DNA from: Watersipora subatra
Taxonomy: Eukaryota > Bryozoa > Gymnolaemata > Cheilostomatida > Watersiporidae
Direction: 5' to 3'
NCBI RefSeq assembly: GCF_963576615.1
Contig: NC_088717.1
Coordinates: forward strand, 31,557,324-31,621,323
Length of the DNA: 64,000 nt
A model generated the notes under the pieces. That model saw only the letters and a program-made list of their open reading frames with translations. It did not search any database and had not been told where the DNA came from. The position numbers and the translations under genes are program-made. Shown one piece after another: positions 11,488 to 21,177 of this stretch. Numbering within the stretch: position 1 is the first letter of the stretch; the number at the start of each line of letters is the position of its first letter.

Positions 11488-14400
11488 CTTCTATGCCTAG
11501 AATATATCTATTATAACTGTGTCCTTAGGTGTATTCTAGGTATCTGTGTATACAAAGAATACATATATGGCTAGAATATATCTATTATAACTGTGTTTCT
11601 AGGTGTATTCTAGGTATCTGTGTATACATAAAATACATATAGGTCTAGAATATATCTATTATAACTGTGTCCTTAGGTATCATGTTATAAAAAAGGAGGG
11701 AATTTTCGTTTAATAAAAAAAGCTATTCTTTAATTTTTTGCGCTTGAAGTTTACAAGATGCTTTATTGAATCTTACAGGAATTTAACAGTTTCCTGATAA
11801 CCTTACATAATACTATAACCACCAAATACATACCTCTGTTTGACTGTTCCATCGATGTTAAGTTACACTTGAACACTGTCTAAAGCTATTTTATGAATAC
11901 ATGTACTTATTATATTATCTACAGGGAAAACTAAGCCAGTATGCATTTTATAAAGCCTTATTCCGCTACAATGATAGCAACGCACAATCCTCTCTATACA
12001 GTCAAGTGGGCTCATTTATTCCCTTGCATCGGCACTACAAGGTTTTCAAGCGACAACATTCTGTTAAATGTGCACCCAAAGCCTCTCATCGGATGTCCTA
12101 AATATAAGCAATAAAATGTTTGTGCAAAGTATTATATACACTATATCTTTATTGTCCCGTAGTATTATATACACTATATCTTTATTGTCCCGTAGTGATC
12201 TCTTCATTGATCTCGAATATCACATATTGTTCAGGTTACTAAAGACTGTTCTCTGCTTTTGGTCAAGAAGAGATTAGATGAGTCACGATTTAGTAAGTAC
12301 GGGGCAGCAGCGGCTTCTCGCGACAAGTCAAGTACATCAACACCAGACGCGGCTCGAATCAAGGAGGTTACTAGCAAACTTGAAGCCAAGGGCACTGTGC
12401 AAAAACAGAGAGATGTTGTCTCAGCAGAACTGGTCAGTAGGTGGACCTATTTCTACTCATTTAGGCGAACTGCCTTTATCGGGTTTAACTTGTGCCAGTA
12501 TTTTCTGGTCACGCTGGTCCTGCTGTCGTAATAGCATGGATGATCATCAATAGGTCATTTTTAGTCAGTATTCGGAGAGCTGTTCAACGTCATTTTTTAC
12601 CGTAGTGCTACATTCAACTTCTGTGACATCTGACTGTCACAGTTCAATTAAATGAAATGAAACTGGGGCGACAAAAACCTGGATGTTGCGCAGGTTTCAG
12701 TTTCACAGTCATGATGCGAATATGAAGAGAATATAGTGTCGATTTATAAATACAAGTGATTTAGCAATTAGAAATTCTTGCGGACTGATCAAGGACTGAT
12801 TGAGGACTGGTTAAGGACCGATTGAGGACCGGTTAAGGACCGATTGAGGACCGGCTGAGGACCGATTAAGGACCGGTTGAGGACCGATTAAGGACATTCT
12901 AAAACTAACCAAATGGTTTTCAATGGTTGTTTGAAACTTACTAAGCGGATTCCAACATATTCGTGGAGCTTTTTCTGCGCGATGTTGATTTTAGGTTTTA
13001 TTTAGCTGAGGAAAGTGGTGTAGACAGTTGTGATTTGGTAGTAACGATGTATGACAGGCTCGATAAGGAAAACTATTGCATGAGAAAAATGTCATTATTA
13101 TCACTAATGTATATGGGAGTACACAAAAGTCTAAATGAATGGCTATACTATATAGCAAGCATGATGGTTATACTATATAGCAAGCATGCTGGTGTTTGAA
13201 TCAAATCAAAGTGTTTGGATTAAACTATCAATTCATACCGACATGCAGTTGCTCGCGTGCGTATAGGCAGTGGAACATGCAGAGAAAGAGAATTTTAGGC
13301 CATGTTAAAATAATTATAGGAGAGTAGCTAATTTCTAGCTTCCAATCTGCATAGAAAAAACCAACAGAGCGATTATAGTAATTAATGTGAATAGTTCTAT
13401 TAGTGATTAATGTGAATAGCTCTATTAGTAATTAATGTGTATAGGTCTTTTAATAATTTATGTGTATAGCTCTATTGGTAATTAATGTGAATAGGCTCAC
13501 AGTTGATGTCTGACAGATTCGCAGCTAATCGATGTCTCCAGTTACCCAATAAGATTTTAGTATTATGTAGCACATGATGGGTGCAGTTCGTCCTCATTAG
13601 GACTAGTAGAGATGCATAAATTGAGTCTGATTGGTATTCAAGTGCCACTCATGTATTTATGATCAGTAGTCAAGTACCACTCATTTATTTTGATCAGTAG
13701 TCAAGTACCACTCATGTATTTATGATCAGTAGTCAACTACCACTCATGTATTTATGATCAGTATTCAAGTACCACTCATGTATTTATGATCAGTATTCAA
13801 GTACCACTCATGTATTCATGATCAGTATTCAAGTACCACTCATGTATTTATGATCAGTAGTCAAGTACCACTCATGTATTTGTTATCAGTATTCAAGTAT
13901 CACTCGTGGATTTATGATCAGTATTTAAGTACCACTCATGTATTTATGATCAGTATTGAAGTACCACTGATGTATTCATGATCAGTATTCAAGTACCACT
14001 CATGTTTTTATGGTCAGTAGTCAAGTACCACTCATGTATTTATGATCACTAGTCAACTACCTCTCATGTATTTATGATCAGTATTCAAGTACCACTCATG
14101 TATTTATGATCAGTAGTCAACTACCACTCATGTATTTATGATCAGTAGTCAACTACCACTCATGTATTTATGATCAGTAGTCAAGGACCACTCATGTATT
14201 TATGATCAGTAGTCAAGTACCACTCATGTATTTATGATCAGTAGTCAAGTACCACTCATGTATTTATGATCAGTAGTCAACTATCACTCATGTATTTATG
14301 ATCAGTAGTCAACTATCACTCATGTATTTATGATCAGTAGTCAAGTACCACTCATGTATTTATGATCAGTAGTCAACTATCACTCATGTATTTATGATCA

Positions 14401-17400
14401 GTAGTCAAGTACCACTCATGTATTTATGATCAGTAGTCAAGTACCACTCATGTATTTATGATCAGTAGTCAACTATCACTCATGTATTTATGATCAGTAG
14501 TCAAGTACCACTCATGTATTTATGATCAGTAGTCAAGTACCACTCATGTATTTATGATCAGTAGTCAAGTACCACTCATGTATTTATGATCAGTAGTCAA
14601 CTATCACTCATGTATTTATGATCAGTAGTCAACTATCACTCATGTATTTATGATCAGTAGTCAAGTACCACTCATGTATTTATGATCAGTAGTCAACTAT
14701 CACTCATGTATTTATGATCAGTAGTCAACTATCACTCATGTATTTATGATCAGTAGTCAAGTACCACTCATGTATTTATGATCAGTAGTCAAGTACCACT
14801 CATGTATTTATGATCAGTAGTCAAGTACCACTCATGTATTTATGATCAGTAGTCAACTATCACTCATGTATTTATGATCAGTAGTCAAGTACCACTCATG
14901 TATTTATGATCAGTAGTCAAGTACCACTCATGTATTTATGATCAGTAGTCAAGTACCACTCATGTATTTATGATCAGTAGTCAACTATCACTCATGTATT
15001 TATGATCAGTAGTCAACTACCACTCATGTATTTATGATCAGTAGTCAAGTACCACTCATGTATTTATGATCAGTAGTCAAGTACCACTCATGTATTTATG
15101 TTAATTTTTCATTAATAAGTTCATCTAAGCTATTGATCTATTTACTGTCAACTGCATTCCAGCACATTAATGTTTAACACCCTCAATATCTCTATTGAAA
15201 TCCCAAACAGACATGCATTTACCCTCTAGCCATTGTTACTTCGAAATGTTAATTTTTTGTCATCCAACTGTCTTGATGTAAATACATCTGACGGTACTTG
15301 TGGCATGAGTTAATAGAGGCTGTTGACTATAATGATCCTTTTGGGATGATTTATTGCGTTATTGTTTAGTTTCAACGAGATCTAAAGAGAATTCTAGTAA
15401 CTCTTGTTGAGTCAGCCCAGAACATTCTAGCCCTCAATGTCGAGGCAGCAAAGATTTTTAAGGAGGCGCAAGAAATCATGAGTCAGGTAAAATGAACGGA
15501 GCCAGATAATATAATCTATGAGTTATGTACTCTACAAATTTGGTCATGTGCTCAATAGGTGATACAATTTTATGCTCTATAGAATGGATAGTATAATCAG
15601 TGAGTCGATTGAAGTATCCAATGAGTCACTAGATGCATTCTCTGACTTGAATGGTATACTTTAGTAGTCTAGTTGTATACTCCATTAATAAGGTGATATA
15701 TTGTCTTAGTCAAGTGATATACTGCATGCAGGTGATACACTCTCTAGGTTAGGGGATATACTCTATGAGTTTGATGATATACGCTATGAGTTAGGTGATA
15801 TACTCTATGAGTTAGTTGATGTACTCTATGAGTCTGGTGATATACTATGTGAGACAGGTGATATGCTCTTTGAGTCATATGATATACTCTGGGTCAGGTG
15901 ATATGCTCTGAGTCAAATGATATACTCTATGAGACAGGCTATATACTCTATGAGACAGGCTGTATACTCTAGGAGTCAGGTGATATACTCTAGGAGTCAA
16001 ATGATATACTCTATGAGTCAGGTGATATACTCTATGAGTCAAATGATATACTCTATGAGACAGGTGATATACTCTATGAGACAGGCTATATACTCTAGGA
16101 GTCAGGTGATATACTCTATGAGACAGGTGATATACTCTATGAGACAGGCTATATACTCTATGAGACAGGCTATATACTCTATGAGACAGGCTATATACTC
16201 TATGAGACAGGCTATATACTCTGAGTCTAGTGATATACTCTATTAGTCAGTTGATATACTCTATCACTGGGTTTCCATGCTTCGAATGGATTCGGAGTTG
16301 ACCTGTGCATATGAATTCGCACCCTACCGTGTCATCAATTCAGATTTGCACTTTATCGATGTCTGCAAGACTGTCGATATATTCCTCAAAACAAAACTTG
16401 TTAAAGTAGACTCGCTTTCAGATCACGGTCTCTTTTTAATTCTCGCTTTGCAGGTTTGTATCTTAACTCAGTCAGGATACCTGATCAATATTATCTTTAT
16501 TATCAGTAATATTAATATCGCTTTATATTACAATACATCAACAGAATGTACTATTTGCTATACAGTTGCTACTTCAAAGGTCGCATGAACGGCAGTCGCT
16601 TTTAGTAAACAACTTTTTTATGCTAGAAGAGTCAAATCTAGAAAGAGGTCGGCACCAGTGCAGTGGGAATCTGTACAATCGGTAGGTTTAGTTATTTAAT
16701 GAATAAGGTAATAAAATAAAAAGGTAATTACCTCATCATTGTCATATGAGCAACCTATTGTGGGCAATAGTAGTTAGAATATAGCTGCCAGGTAGTGTGA
16801 TAAAATGCGCTGAATTCTTTTACCTCTACTTGGAAAAAAAAGCTTAACTGGTTATTATTGATACCCAAGGTCTGTGCCACCCAGGGACCCAAACACCGGG
16901 TCACGTGGATGTTTCTGTGACATCGAATTGTAGTCTTACTGCGAATGCTTTCGTACTAATTTTGCGAAGCGAAATGGCATCGAATCCATTCAAATCTTAC
17001 AGTTTCTATGATTTGGAGTGGAAGAAAGTCTGAGTCCATTTCAAGCGTGCAAACCCAGTATTTTAATCATGTGATTTACTCTTTTGGAGTTATTTACTCT
17101 TACCAAGTTATACACAGTTTATCAAGTTATACACAGTTTATCTGGAGATATCTTACCAAGTTATACACAGTTTATCTGGAGATATTTTACCAAATTATAC
17201 ACAGTTTATCTGGAGATATTTTACCAAGTTATACACAGTTTATCAAGTTATACACAGTTTATCTGGAGATATCTTACCAAGTTATACACAGTTTATCTGG
17301 AGATATTTTACCAAGTTATACACAGTTTATCAAGTATACACAGTTGTCGAGTCAATGCATATTCTGCAAGATGCTGGCCTCACCGAGTATGCAATCTTAT

Positions 17401-19842
17401 CATTTTACACTTGGCTTCACAGGAGAACACGCCTGAGCTAAGTAATCCCATGGTACCAGATGAGTCATTGTCTCAACTTACAGATATGGGTTTTAGTAGA
17501 GAGCGGGCCATCGCTGCCCTCACCCGATTCAGGTTAGTATTTCTTAGAGCGGTGATTGCAGTTATAAAAGGATGTACATTTAGTTCGTCCTCTTATGTAT
17601 GTCTGTATGTACATGTATGTATATCTGTATGTACATGTATAACTGTATGTACTTGTATGTATGATAGAAAAGCCACTTACATAACATGGTAGGATGAATA
17701 ATTATGAAATATTTTATATGCTGTGAGTAGTCATTCCCAGTCTTTTTAGCGATGGTCTAAGTCTTAACAGTAAGAGACCCATGAACCACGTGCCTCAATA
17801 GCTTTACTTATAAGATACGTGCTATTCTTTTTGGCTGCAGGATGCAGAGCATTCATGGTGAACCTTCAAAACATGATTATAGAAGGTAAAGCTATGCCTT
17901 GGCCAGGTTAATTGTTGATCTTCAGGCTGGATTTCTTGTTACATGCTTATGTTTAATAATGAGTGGGTACATATACATTTGCTAATAACTACTCCCTTCA
18001 TTATAATTTTCACTGTTGATAGTTCTTCGTACTCTTTTAGGATGTCGCTGCAGCCTGCCATGGATTGGTTGCTTCTCAACCCTGAAAACACCTCTAATCA
18101 GAACGTAGACGAAAGCACTTCTGTTGACGTGGCTGAACCCATTTCGTCAACTAACCAAGCAGGTGCAGCTAGTGGCTCAATTCAGGATCATGCCGAAAGC
18201 GGACGAGGTGTTTCAGACGAGGCCAATGTATCCTATAGTCGGAGGCAGAGCAAGGCGCAAACTATACTCGAGAGCTTCAGGACATACAAGCGTAGAAAGT
18301 TCAAACCAAATCTAATGGTACTGCTTGCATGTAGTCTGCCGAGTTGTTGAAGTTAAAGGCTTGTTTGGCTCTCTTAACGTCTCTTAACTCTATCTTTATT
18401 ATAACTTCTACTAACTCTACCTTTACTATAACTTCTACTAACTCTACCTTTACTATAACTTCTACTAACTCTACCTTTACTATAACTTCTACTAACTCTA
18501 CCTTTACTATAACTTCTATTAACTCTACCTTTACTATAACTTCTACTAACTCTACCTTTACTATAACTTCTACTAACTCTACCTTTACTATAACTTCTAC
18601 TAACTCTACCTTTACTATAACTTCTACTAACTCTACCTTTACTATAACTTCTACTAACTCTACCTTTACTATAACTTCTGCTAACTCTACCTTTACTATA
18701 ACTTCTACTAACTCTACCTTTACTATAACTTCTACTAACTCTACCTTTACTATAACTTCTACTAACTCTACCTTTACTATAACTTCTACTAACTCTACCT
18801 TTACTATAACTTCTACTAACTCTACCTTTACTATAACTTCTGCTAACTCTACCTTTACTATAACTTCTACTAACTCTACCTTTACTATAACTTCTACTAA
18901 CTCTACCTTTACTATAACTTCTACTAACTCTACCTTTACTATAACTTCTACTAACTCTACCTTTACTATAACTTCTACTAACTCTACCTTTACTATAACA
19001 CCTACCAACTTTATCTATTTCCATGTGCCATAGGTGTATGGTGACCATCCTTGTTGCAGGCTCTTAGTTCACTTATTGATATGGGTTTTGATGAAGCTGA
19101 TGTGCTAGAGGCCCTCCGAGTAACTGACAACAACCAGGAGAGTGCATGCGAATGGTTGTTGGGGGACCGAAGCCATGATGGGGCTCTTGATGCTCTCGAA
19201 GATGGCATAGATGCCGCCTCCCCACTTTATCAGTCCATTATCACCAACCCAGTCGTCCAGCTAGGCCTCAGCAATCCACGGTGTTTGCTAGGTATGTAGC
19301 GCGCCTACTGCAGGGTATTACATTCATCAGCATGTGTAGCGGGGCATCAGCCATATATCACCTCTATCCCAACTTGTCAGTTCTTTACATATGGTGGCAG
19401 GAGGATTTTATTTTCGAGATTTGCTGTATTTAGGCTAGGTCAATATGGCTTTATCGTCACAGCAACGAGGCCGGCAGTCATTAAGGTATCACGTTCAAAA
19501 TAATAATAGTTTGTTATAGATAAATTTCCACCATTCTTCAAACACATGTACATTTAATGATTTGTTGTTGAAAAAGCTCTCAGATTTTGGTAGCAATGTT
19601 TTGCCTCTGTATTAAACATGTTCTATATAATGTAATACCCTAGTAACACCTTAATAAACAGTTGTAAGACTGATTATTTTTCTGTCAAACTTGTTACAGC
19701 TTTCCTTCACATGCTAGAAAATGGAGCCAACACTATGGACTGGCTAAAAGATCCCGATGTTGGGCCTATTCTTCTTCAAATCTCACGAATTTACACAGCG
19801 GAGAGAAGTGATTGCGTGTTTCCCGGCTTTGGCCATGACTAG
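8961..19842 (+). CDS. UBAC1: UBAC1 (KPC2) ubiquitin-associated domain protein, spliced, 5' end missing
   Basis: Seven coding exons (8961-9134, 12235-12432, 15370-15486, 17423-17532, 18041-18317, 19060-19291, 19700-19842) join in phase to 416 codons plus stop. The order follows vertebrate UBAC1 (about 405 residues): the end of a ubiquitin-like region, a charged linker, UBA1 with LTDMGF and PAMDWLL, an acidic spacer, UBA2 with LIDMGF and SACEWLLGD, and a C-terminal STI1-like region with NPVVQLGLSNP and GPILLQISRI. In vertebrates the protein binds RNF123 (KPC1) and ubiquitin or the proteasome to promote turnover of p27/Kip1; that role is carried over here by homology. About 35 N-terminal codons are unaccounted for. 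All large introns contain minisatellites. Confidence 0.93.
9174..10062. repeat. Homogeneous 15-bp GC-rich minisatellite, about 59 copies
   Basis: Unit 'TGCCGTGGCTCTTGC' repeated with essentially no variation across nearly 890 bp. Divergence is visible only at the last unit (CTGCTGTGGCTG). The GC-rich composition contrasts with the AT-rich surroundings. Several long frames on both strands come only from the 3n unit length. It starts about 40 bp after a UBAC1 splice donor. Confidence 0.97.
10588..10770. repeat. Degenerate 18-bp minisatellite
   Basis: About ten diverged units of 'ATTGGAGTTGTCACATCT' type. Positions vary between GTTGTCAC and GTTATCAC, and one unit is interrupted. Inside a UBAC1 intron. 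Confidence 0.75.
11220..11690. repeat. TA microsatellites and diverged ~80-bp repeats
   Basis: Two (TA)n runs (about 11356-11400 and 11447-11483) separate four repeats that share 'CTAGAATATATCTATTATAA' followed by 'CTGTGT(C/T)(C/T)(T/C)TAGGT'. The repeats include an inverted TCTAGG/CCTAGA motif. Confidence 0.8.
12127..12198. repeat. 36-bp tandem duplication
   Basis: Two adjacent copies of a segment containing 'AGTATTATATACACTATATC' and 'TTTATTGTCCCGT', just upstream of a UBAC1 exon. Confidence 0.85.
12235..12432 (+). CDS. UBAC1: UBAC1 exon B (linker)
   Basis: Acceptor 'TTGTTCAG', donor 'CTG|GTCAGT', 66 codons in phase 0. It begins VTKDCSLLLVKKRLDE, matching the vertebrate QDQDVLLLIKKR strand that closes the ubiquitin-like fold. 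It then encodes a Ser/Ala/Lys-rich linker predicted to be helical or disordered. Confidence 0.88.
12776..12897. repeat. 11-bp minisatellite, about 10 copies
   Basis: Units 'AGGACCGATTG' and 'AGGACCGGTTA' alternate, so a 22-bp higher-order period is visible. Inside a UBAC1 intron. Confidence 0.85.
13377..13495. repeat. ~25-bp minisatellite, about 4-5 copies
   Basis: Diverged units carrying 'AGTAATTAATGTGAATAG' and 'TTCTATT' or 'CTCTATT'. Inside a UBAC1 intron. Confidence 0.75.
13625..15105. repeat. 32-bp minisatellite, about 46 copies
   Basis: Units contain 'GATCAGTAGTCAAGTACCAC' plus 'TCATGTATTTAT'. Two main variants, AAGTACCAC and AACTATCAC, are interspersed. The left third (to about 14050) is more diverged (CAGTATTCAAG, CACTCGTGGA) than the right part, which is nearly uniform. 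Confidence 0.95.
15370..15486 (+). CDS. UBAC1: UBAC1 exon C (helical segment)
   Basis: Acceptor 'ATTGTTTAG', donor 'CAG|GTAAAA', 39 codons in phase 0. Encodes FQRDLKRILVTLVESAQNIL and more, aligning closely with vertebrate [20 protein letters not shown]. This is one of the best conserved parts of the model. Confidence 0.93.
15549..16262. repeat. ~21-bp minisatellite, about 33 copies
   Basis: Units such as 'GTGATATACTCTATGAGTCA', with variants GAGACAGGC, TAGGAGTCAG and ATGATATAC. The array is loose at the left and more regular from about 15905. The resulting YSMRQ-repeat frame is not a gene. Confidence 0.92.
16270..17010. mobile_element. Possible foldback/MITE-like element
   Basis: The left end carries 'TTCGAATGGATTCGG' (about 16280). 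The right end carries the inverse 'CGAATCCATTCAAATC' (about 16980), preceded by 'TGCGAAGCGAAATGGCATCG'. The interval is non-coding apart from a short unrecognised frame. The arms pair only over a short core, so this is a weak call. Confidence 0.3.
17097..17345. repeat. Composite ~35/19-bp minisatellite
   Basis: 'AAGTTATACACAGTTTATC' alternates with a longer unit that adds 'TGGAGATATCTTACC'. Nine to ten copies in a mixed order end just before a UBAC1 exon. Confidence 0.9.
17423..17532 (+). CDS. UBAC1: UBAC1 exon D (first half of UBA1)
   Basis: Acceptor 'GGCTTCACAG', donor 'TTCAG|GTTAGT', enters in phase 0 and leaves with two bases of a split codon. Encodes SLSQLTDMGFSRERAIAALT. The MGF motif is the ubiquitin-binding loop of the first UBA domain. 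Confidence 0.93.
17590..17670. repeat. TATG-rich microsatellite
   Basis: Imperfect 'TATGTATGTCTGTATGTACA' run in the short UBAC1 intron 17533-18040. Confidence 0.75.
18041..18317 (+). CDS. UBAC1: UBAC1 exon E (end of UBA1 and spacer)
   Basis: Acceptor 'CTCTTTTAG', donor 'CTAATG|GTACTG'. The first base completes the split codon, then MSLQPAMDWLLLNPENT matches the vertebrate MSVPQAMEWLIEHAED block of UBA1. The rest is a Ser/Ala/Glu-rich spacer followed by a basic stretch (TYKRRKFKPN) that corresponds to the KIRRKREFRAD segment. Confidence 0.92.
18385..19010. repeat. 27-bp minisatellite, about 23 copies
   Basis: Nearly identical units combining 'CTTTACTATAACTTCTACTA' and 'ACTCTAC'; rare variants have CTGCTA or CTATTA. 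It fills almost the entire UBAC1 intron 18318-19059. The 3n unit produces long frames on both strands that are not genes. Confidence 0.96.
19060..19291 (+). CDS. UBAC1: UBAC1 exon F (UBA2 and start of STI1-like region)
   Basis: Acceptor 'TTGTTGCAG', donor 'GCTAG|GTATGT', leaving in phase 1. Encodes UBA2 (SSLIDMGFDEADVLEALRV and SACEWLLGDR), then GIDAASPLYQSIITNPVVQL, near-identical in pattern to vertebrate [20 protein letters not shown]. Confidence 0.96.
19700..19842 (+). CDS. UBAC1: UBAC1 terminal exon G
   Basis: Acceptor 'CTTGTTACAG'. The split codon gives Ala, then FLHMLENGANTMDWLKDPDV and GPILLQISRIY, matching the vertebrate [21 protein letters not shown] end. It stops at TAG (19840-19842) after a tail about 10 residues longer than in vertebrates. 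Confidence 0.95.
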
Positions 19843-19965
19843 TCATTAACTTCTTGAATTCCAAATTAATGTCATTTGTTGTCTGTTTGTTTGTTGCAAG
19901 CTTTTGCTAGAAGTAACACGCTCTGTCACAGTTATATTTCCCGATTCGTAAGTCAACACATCTTC

Positions 19966-19971
19966 AATAAA
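19966..19971 (+). promoter_or_regulatory. Poly(A) signal AATAAA for UBAC1
   Basis: Canonical AATAAA 124 bp after the UBAC1 stop codon, giving a short 3' UTR. Confidence 0.7.
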
Positions 19972-20304
19972 TTACATGTATTCCATTGCTTTACAATAAT
20001 CAATGCATCCTGTAGGGGTTTTTCTCATTAGTTATGTTACAAAACAAAAAAACAAAAAGTAAGGTTGCGTTTTATGAATTTGAGTTTGAGGCGCATAGAG
20101 AAATATGATGAACTGAGTAGTCAAGTACATAGTTTTGCTGTGTCTATAGTGGATGTCGAATCCTTTGGTAGTGAATTCAAGCGAGGAAGCTCCCAAGTGA
20201 GCTGAGATATCTAGAGAGAGAATCCAAAGATGACATTGGTCGGTTTCTTGCATTTCTTCCTCGATTATTGCTTCGGCCTGTGATAAAGGCAAGAGCATTT
20301 AAGG

Positions 20305-20550
20305 TAGTCTTGATAGAGCTATATTAGTAGAGAAAGCTGTACCCTTACATATACTCGCACTGACTCCATCCTATACTATGTAGTCTTAATAGAGCAATAT
20401 TGGTAGAGAGAGCTGTACCCTTACATATACTCGCACTGACTCCATCCTATACTATGTAGTCTTAATAGAGCAATATTGGTAGAGAGAGAGCTGTACCCTT
20501 ACATATACTCGCACTGCCTCTATCCTATTCCTATACTACATGTATGTAGC
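20305..20550. repeat. 76-bp tandem repeat, 3 copies
   Basis: Units start at 20305, 20381 and 20457 with 'TAGTCTTAATAGAGCAATAT' and include 'CTGTACCCTTACATATACTC'. The third copy has a two-base insertion and a changed tail. It lies in the convergent intergenic space between UBAC1 and the minus-strand gene. Confidence 0.93.
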
Positions 20551-20657
20551 TAAGCTCTGATAGGCTGTTCAGTTCATTTTATGTATATACACATGATGTC
20601 CACAAAAATATGAAAGAGATGTATTGCTAAGGAACCTTGGACTAAAGCTTTTGTATG

Positions 20658-21177
20658 TCACCAGAGAATCACTTGTTGCCAATGTTGGCCAGCCTTGGCT
20701 AAGCTTTTGCCATCAAATAACTTGTCAGCATTAACAAAGTATGCTGCTGGCATATGTTTAGCTATTTGCTCACTATGACAACCAACTAAAGTGGTATTAC
20801 CTGAGCTAGGAGACCCCTGGTTTGCAGAGTTTATCGGCCCAGAAGGTGCATACACTGGACGTCCCCTTATATTGTGGGGATTTGTATTTCCTTCAGTATT
20901 GGAGTTCAAAGTGAACCCTGTAGTCTGTCCAGGCTGTCTGACTCGTGACCATCTTAGAATACCTGTGTCTACTCCCGCTGCGTCGTAGATAGAAACTGTC
21001 ATTTCAGATCTGATAGGAACATTGTTACAACTGACATCGCTGCAGCGTCTGCACGCGCAAGTTTTCGTGTCAAAGCAGCCAGCGCTTCTGGGGCAATAGA
21101 AGGCGGCTCTTGGCAGAGCATCATTGCGTGTGACTGCGAGGTATTGATTACAGCTTGTGTGTGGTAAGGGCACCCAC
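20658..21177 (-). CDS. Terminal exon of the chitin-binding-like gene
   Basis: Acceptor 'ATATTCTAG' on the minus strand. It carries most of the chitin-binding-like module, then a region with SEMTVSIYDAAGVDTGILRW and a Gly/Asn/Pro/Ser-rich linker, ending in HMPAAYFVNADKLFDGKSL before the stop. Confidence 0.75.

Larger units (their letters stand above)
9135..12234 (+). other. UBAC1 intron between exons A and B
   Basis: 3.1-kb intron containing a very homogeneous 15-bp array (9174-10062), a degenerate 18-bp array (10588-10770), a TA-rich block (11220-11690) and a small 36-bp duplication (12127-12198). A short frame at 11926-12100 has an upstream 'CTACAG' and a downstream AATAAA at 12110. It could be an alternative terminal exon, but its product is unrecognised. 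Confidence 0.7.
12433..15369 (+). other. UBAC1 intron between exons B and C
   Basis: 2.9-kb intron dominated by tandem arrays: 11-bp units (12776-12897), ~25-bp units (13377-13495) and a long 32-bp array (13625-15105). A short frame at 12963-13196 has no recognised homology. Confidence 0.75.
15487..17422 (+). other. UBAC1 intron between exons C and D
   Basis: Contains a ~21-bp array (15549-16262), a possible foldback element (16270-17010) and a composite ~35/19-bp array (17097-17345) that ends within 80 bp of the next exon. Confidence 0.75.

Noticed and set aside
13625-15105. CRISPR-like array
   Set aside because: Units are directly tandem with no unique spacers, in an animal intron. The same applies to the arrays at 5645, 48000 and 53092.
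16277-16588. 103-codon frame as a UBAC1 exon
   Set aside because: Has a plausible 'TTTGCAG' at its end, but the flanking UBAC1 exons already join in phase and vertebrate UBAC1 has no matching segment.
20032-20298. 88-codon minus-strand frame downstream of UBAC1
   Set aside because: No homology, no splice context, overlaps the convergent 3' intergenic space.
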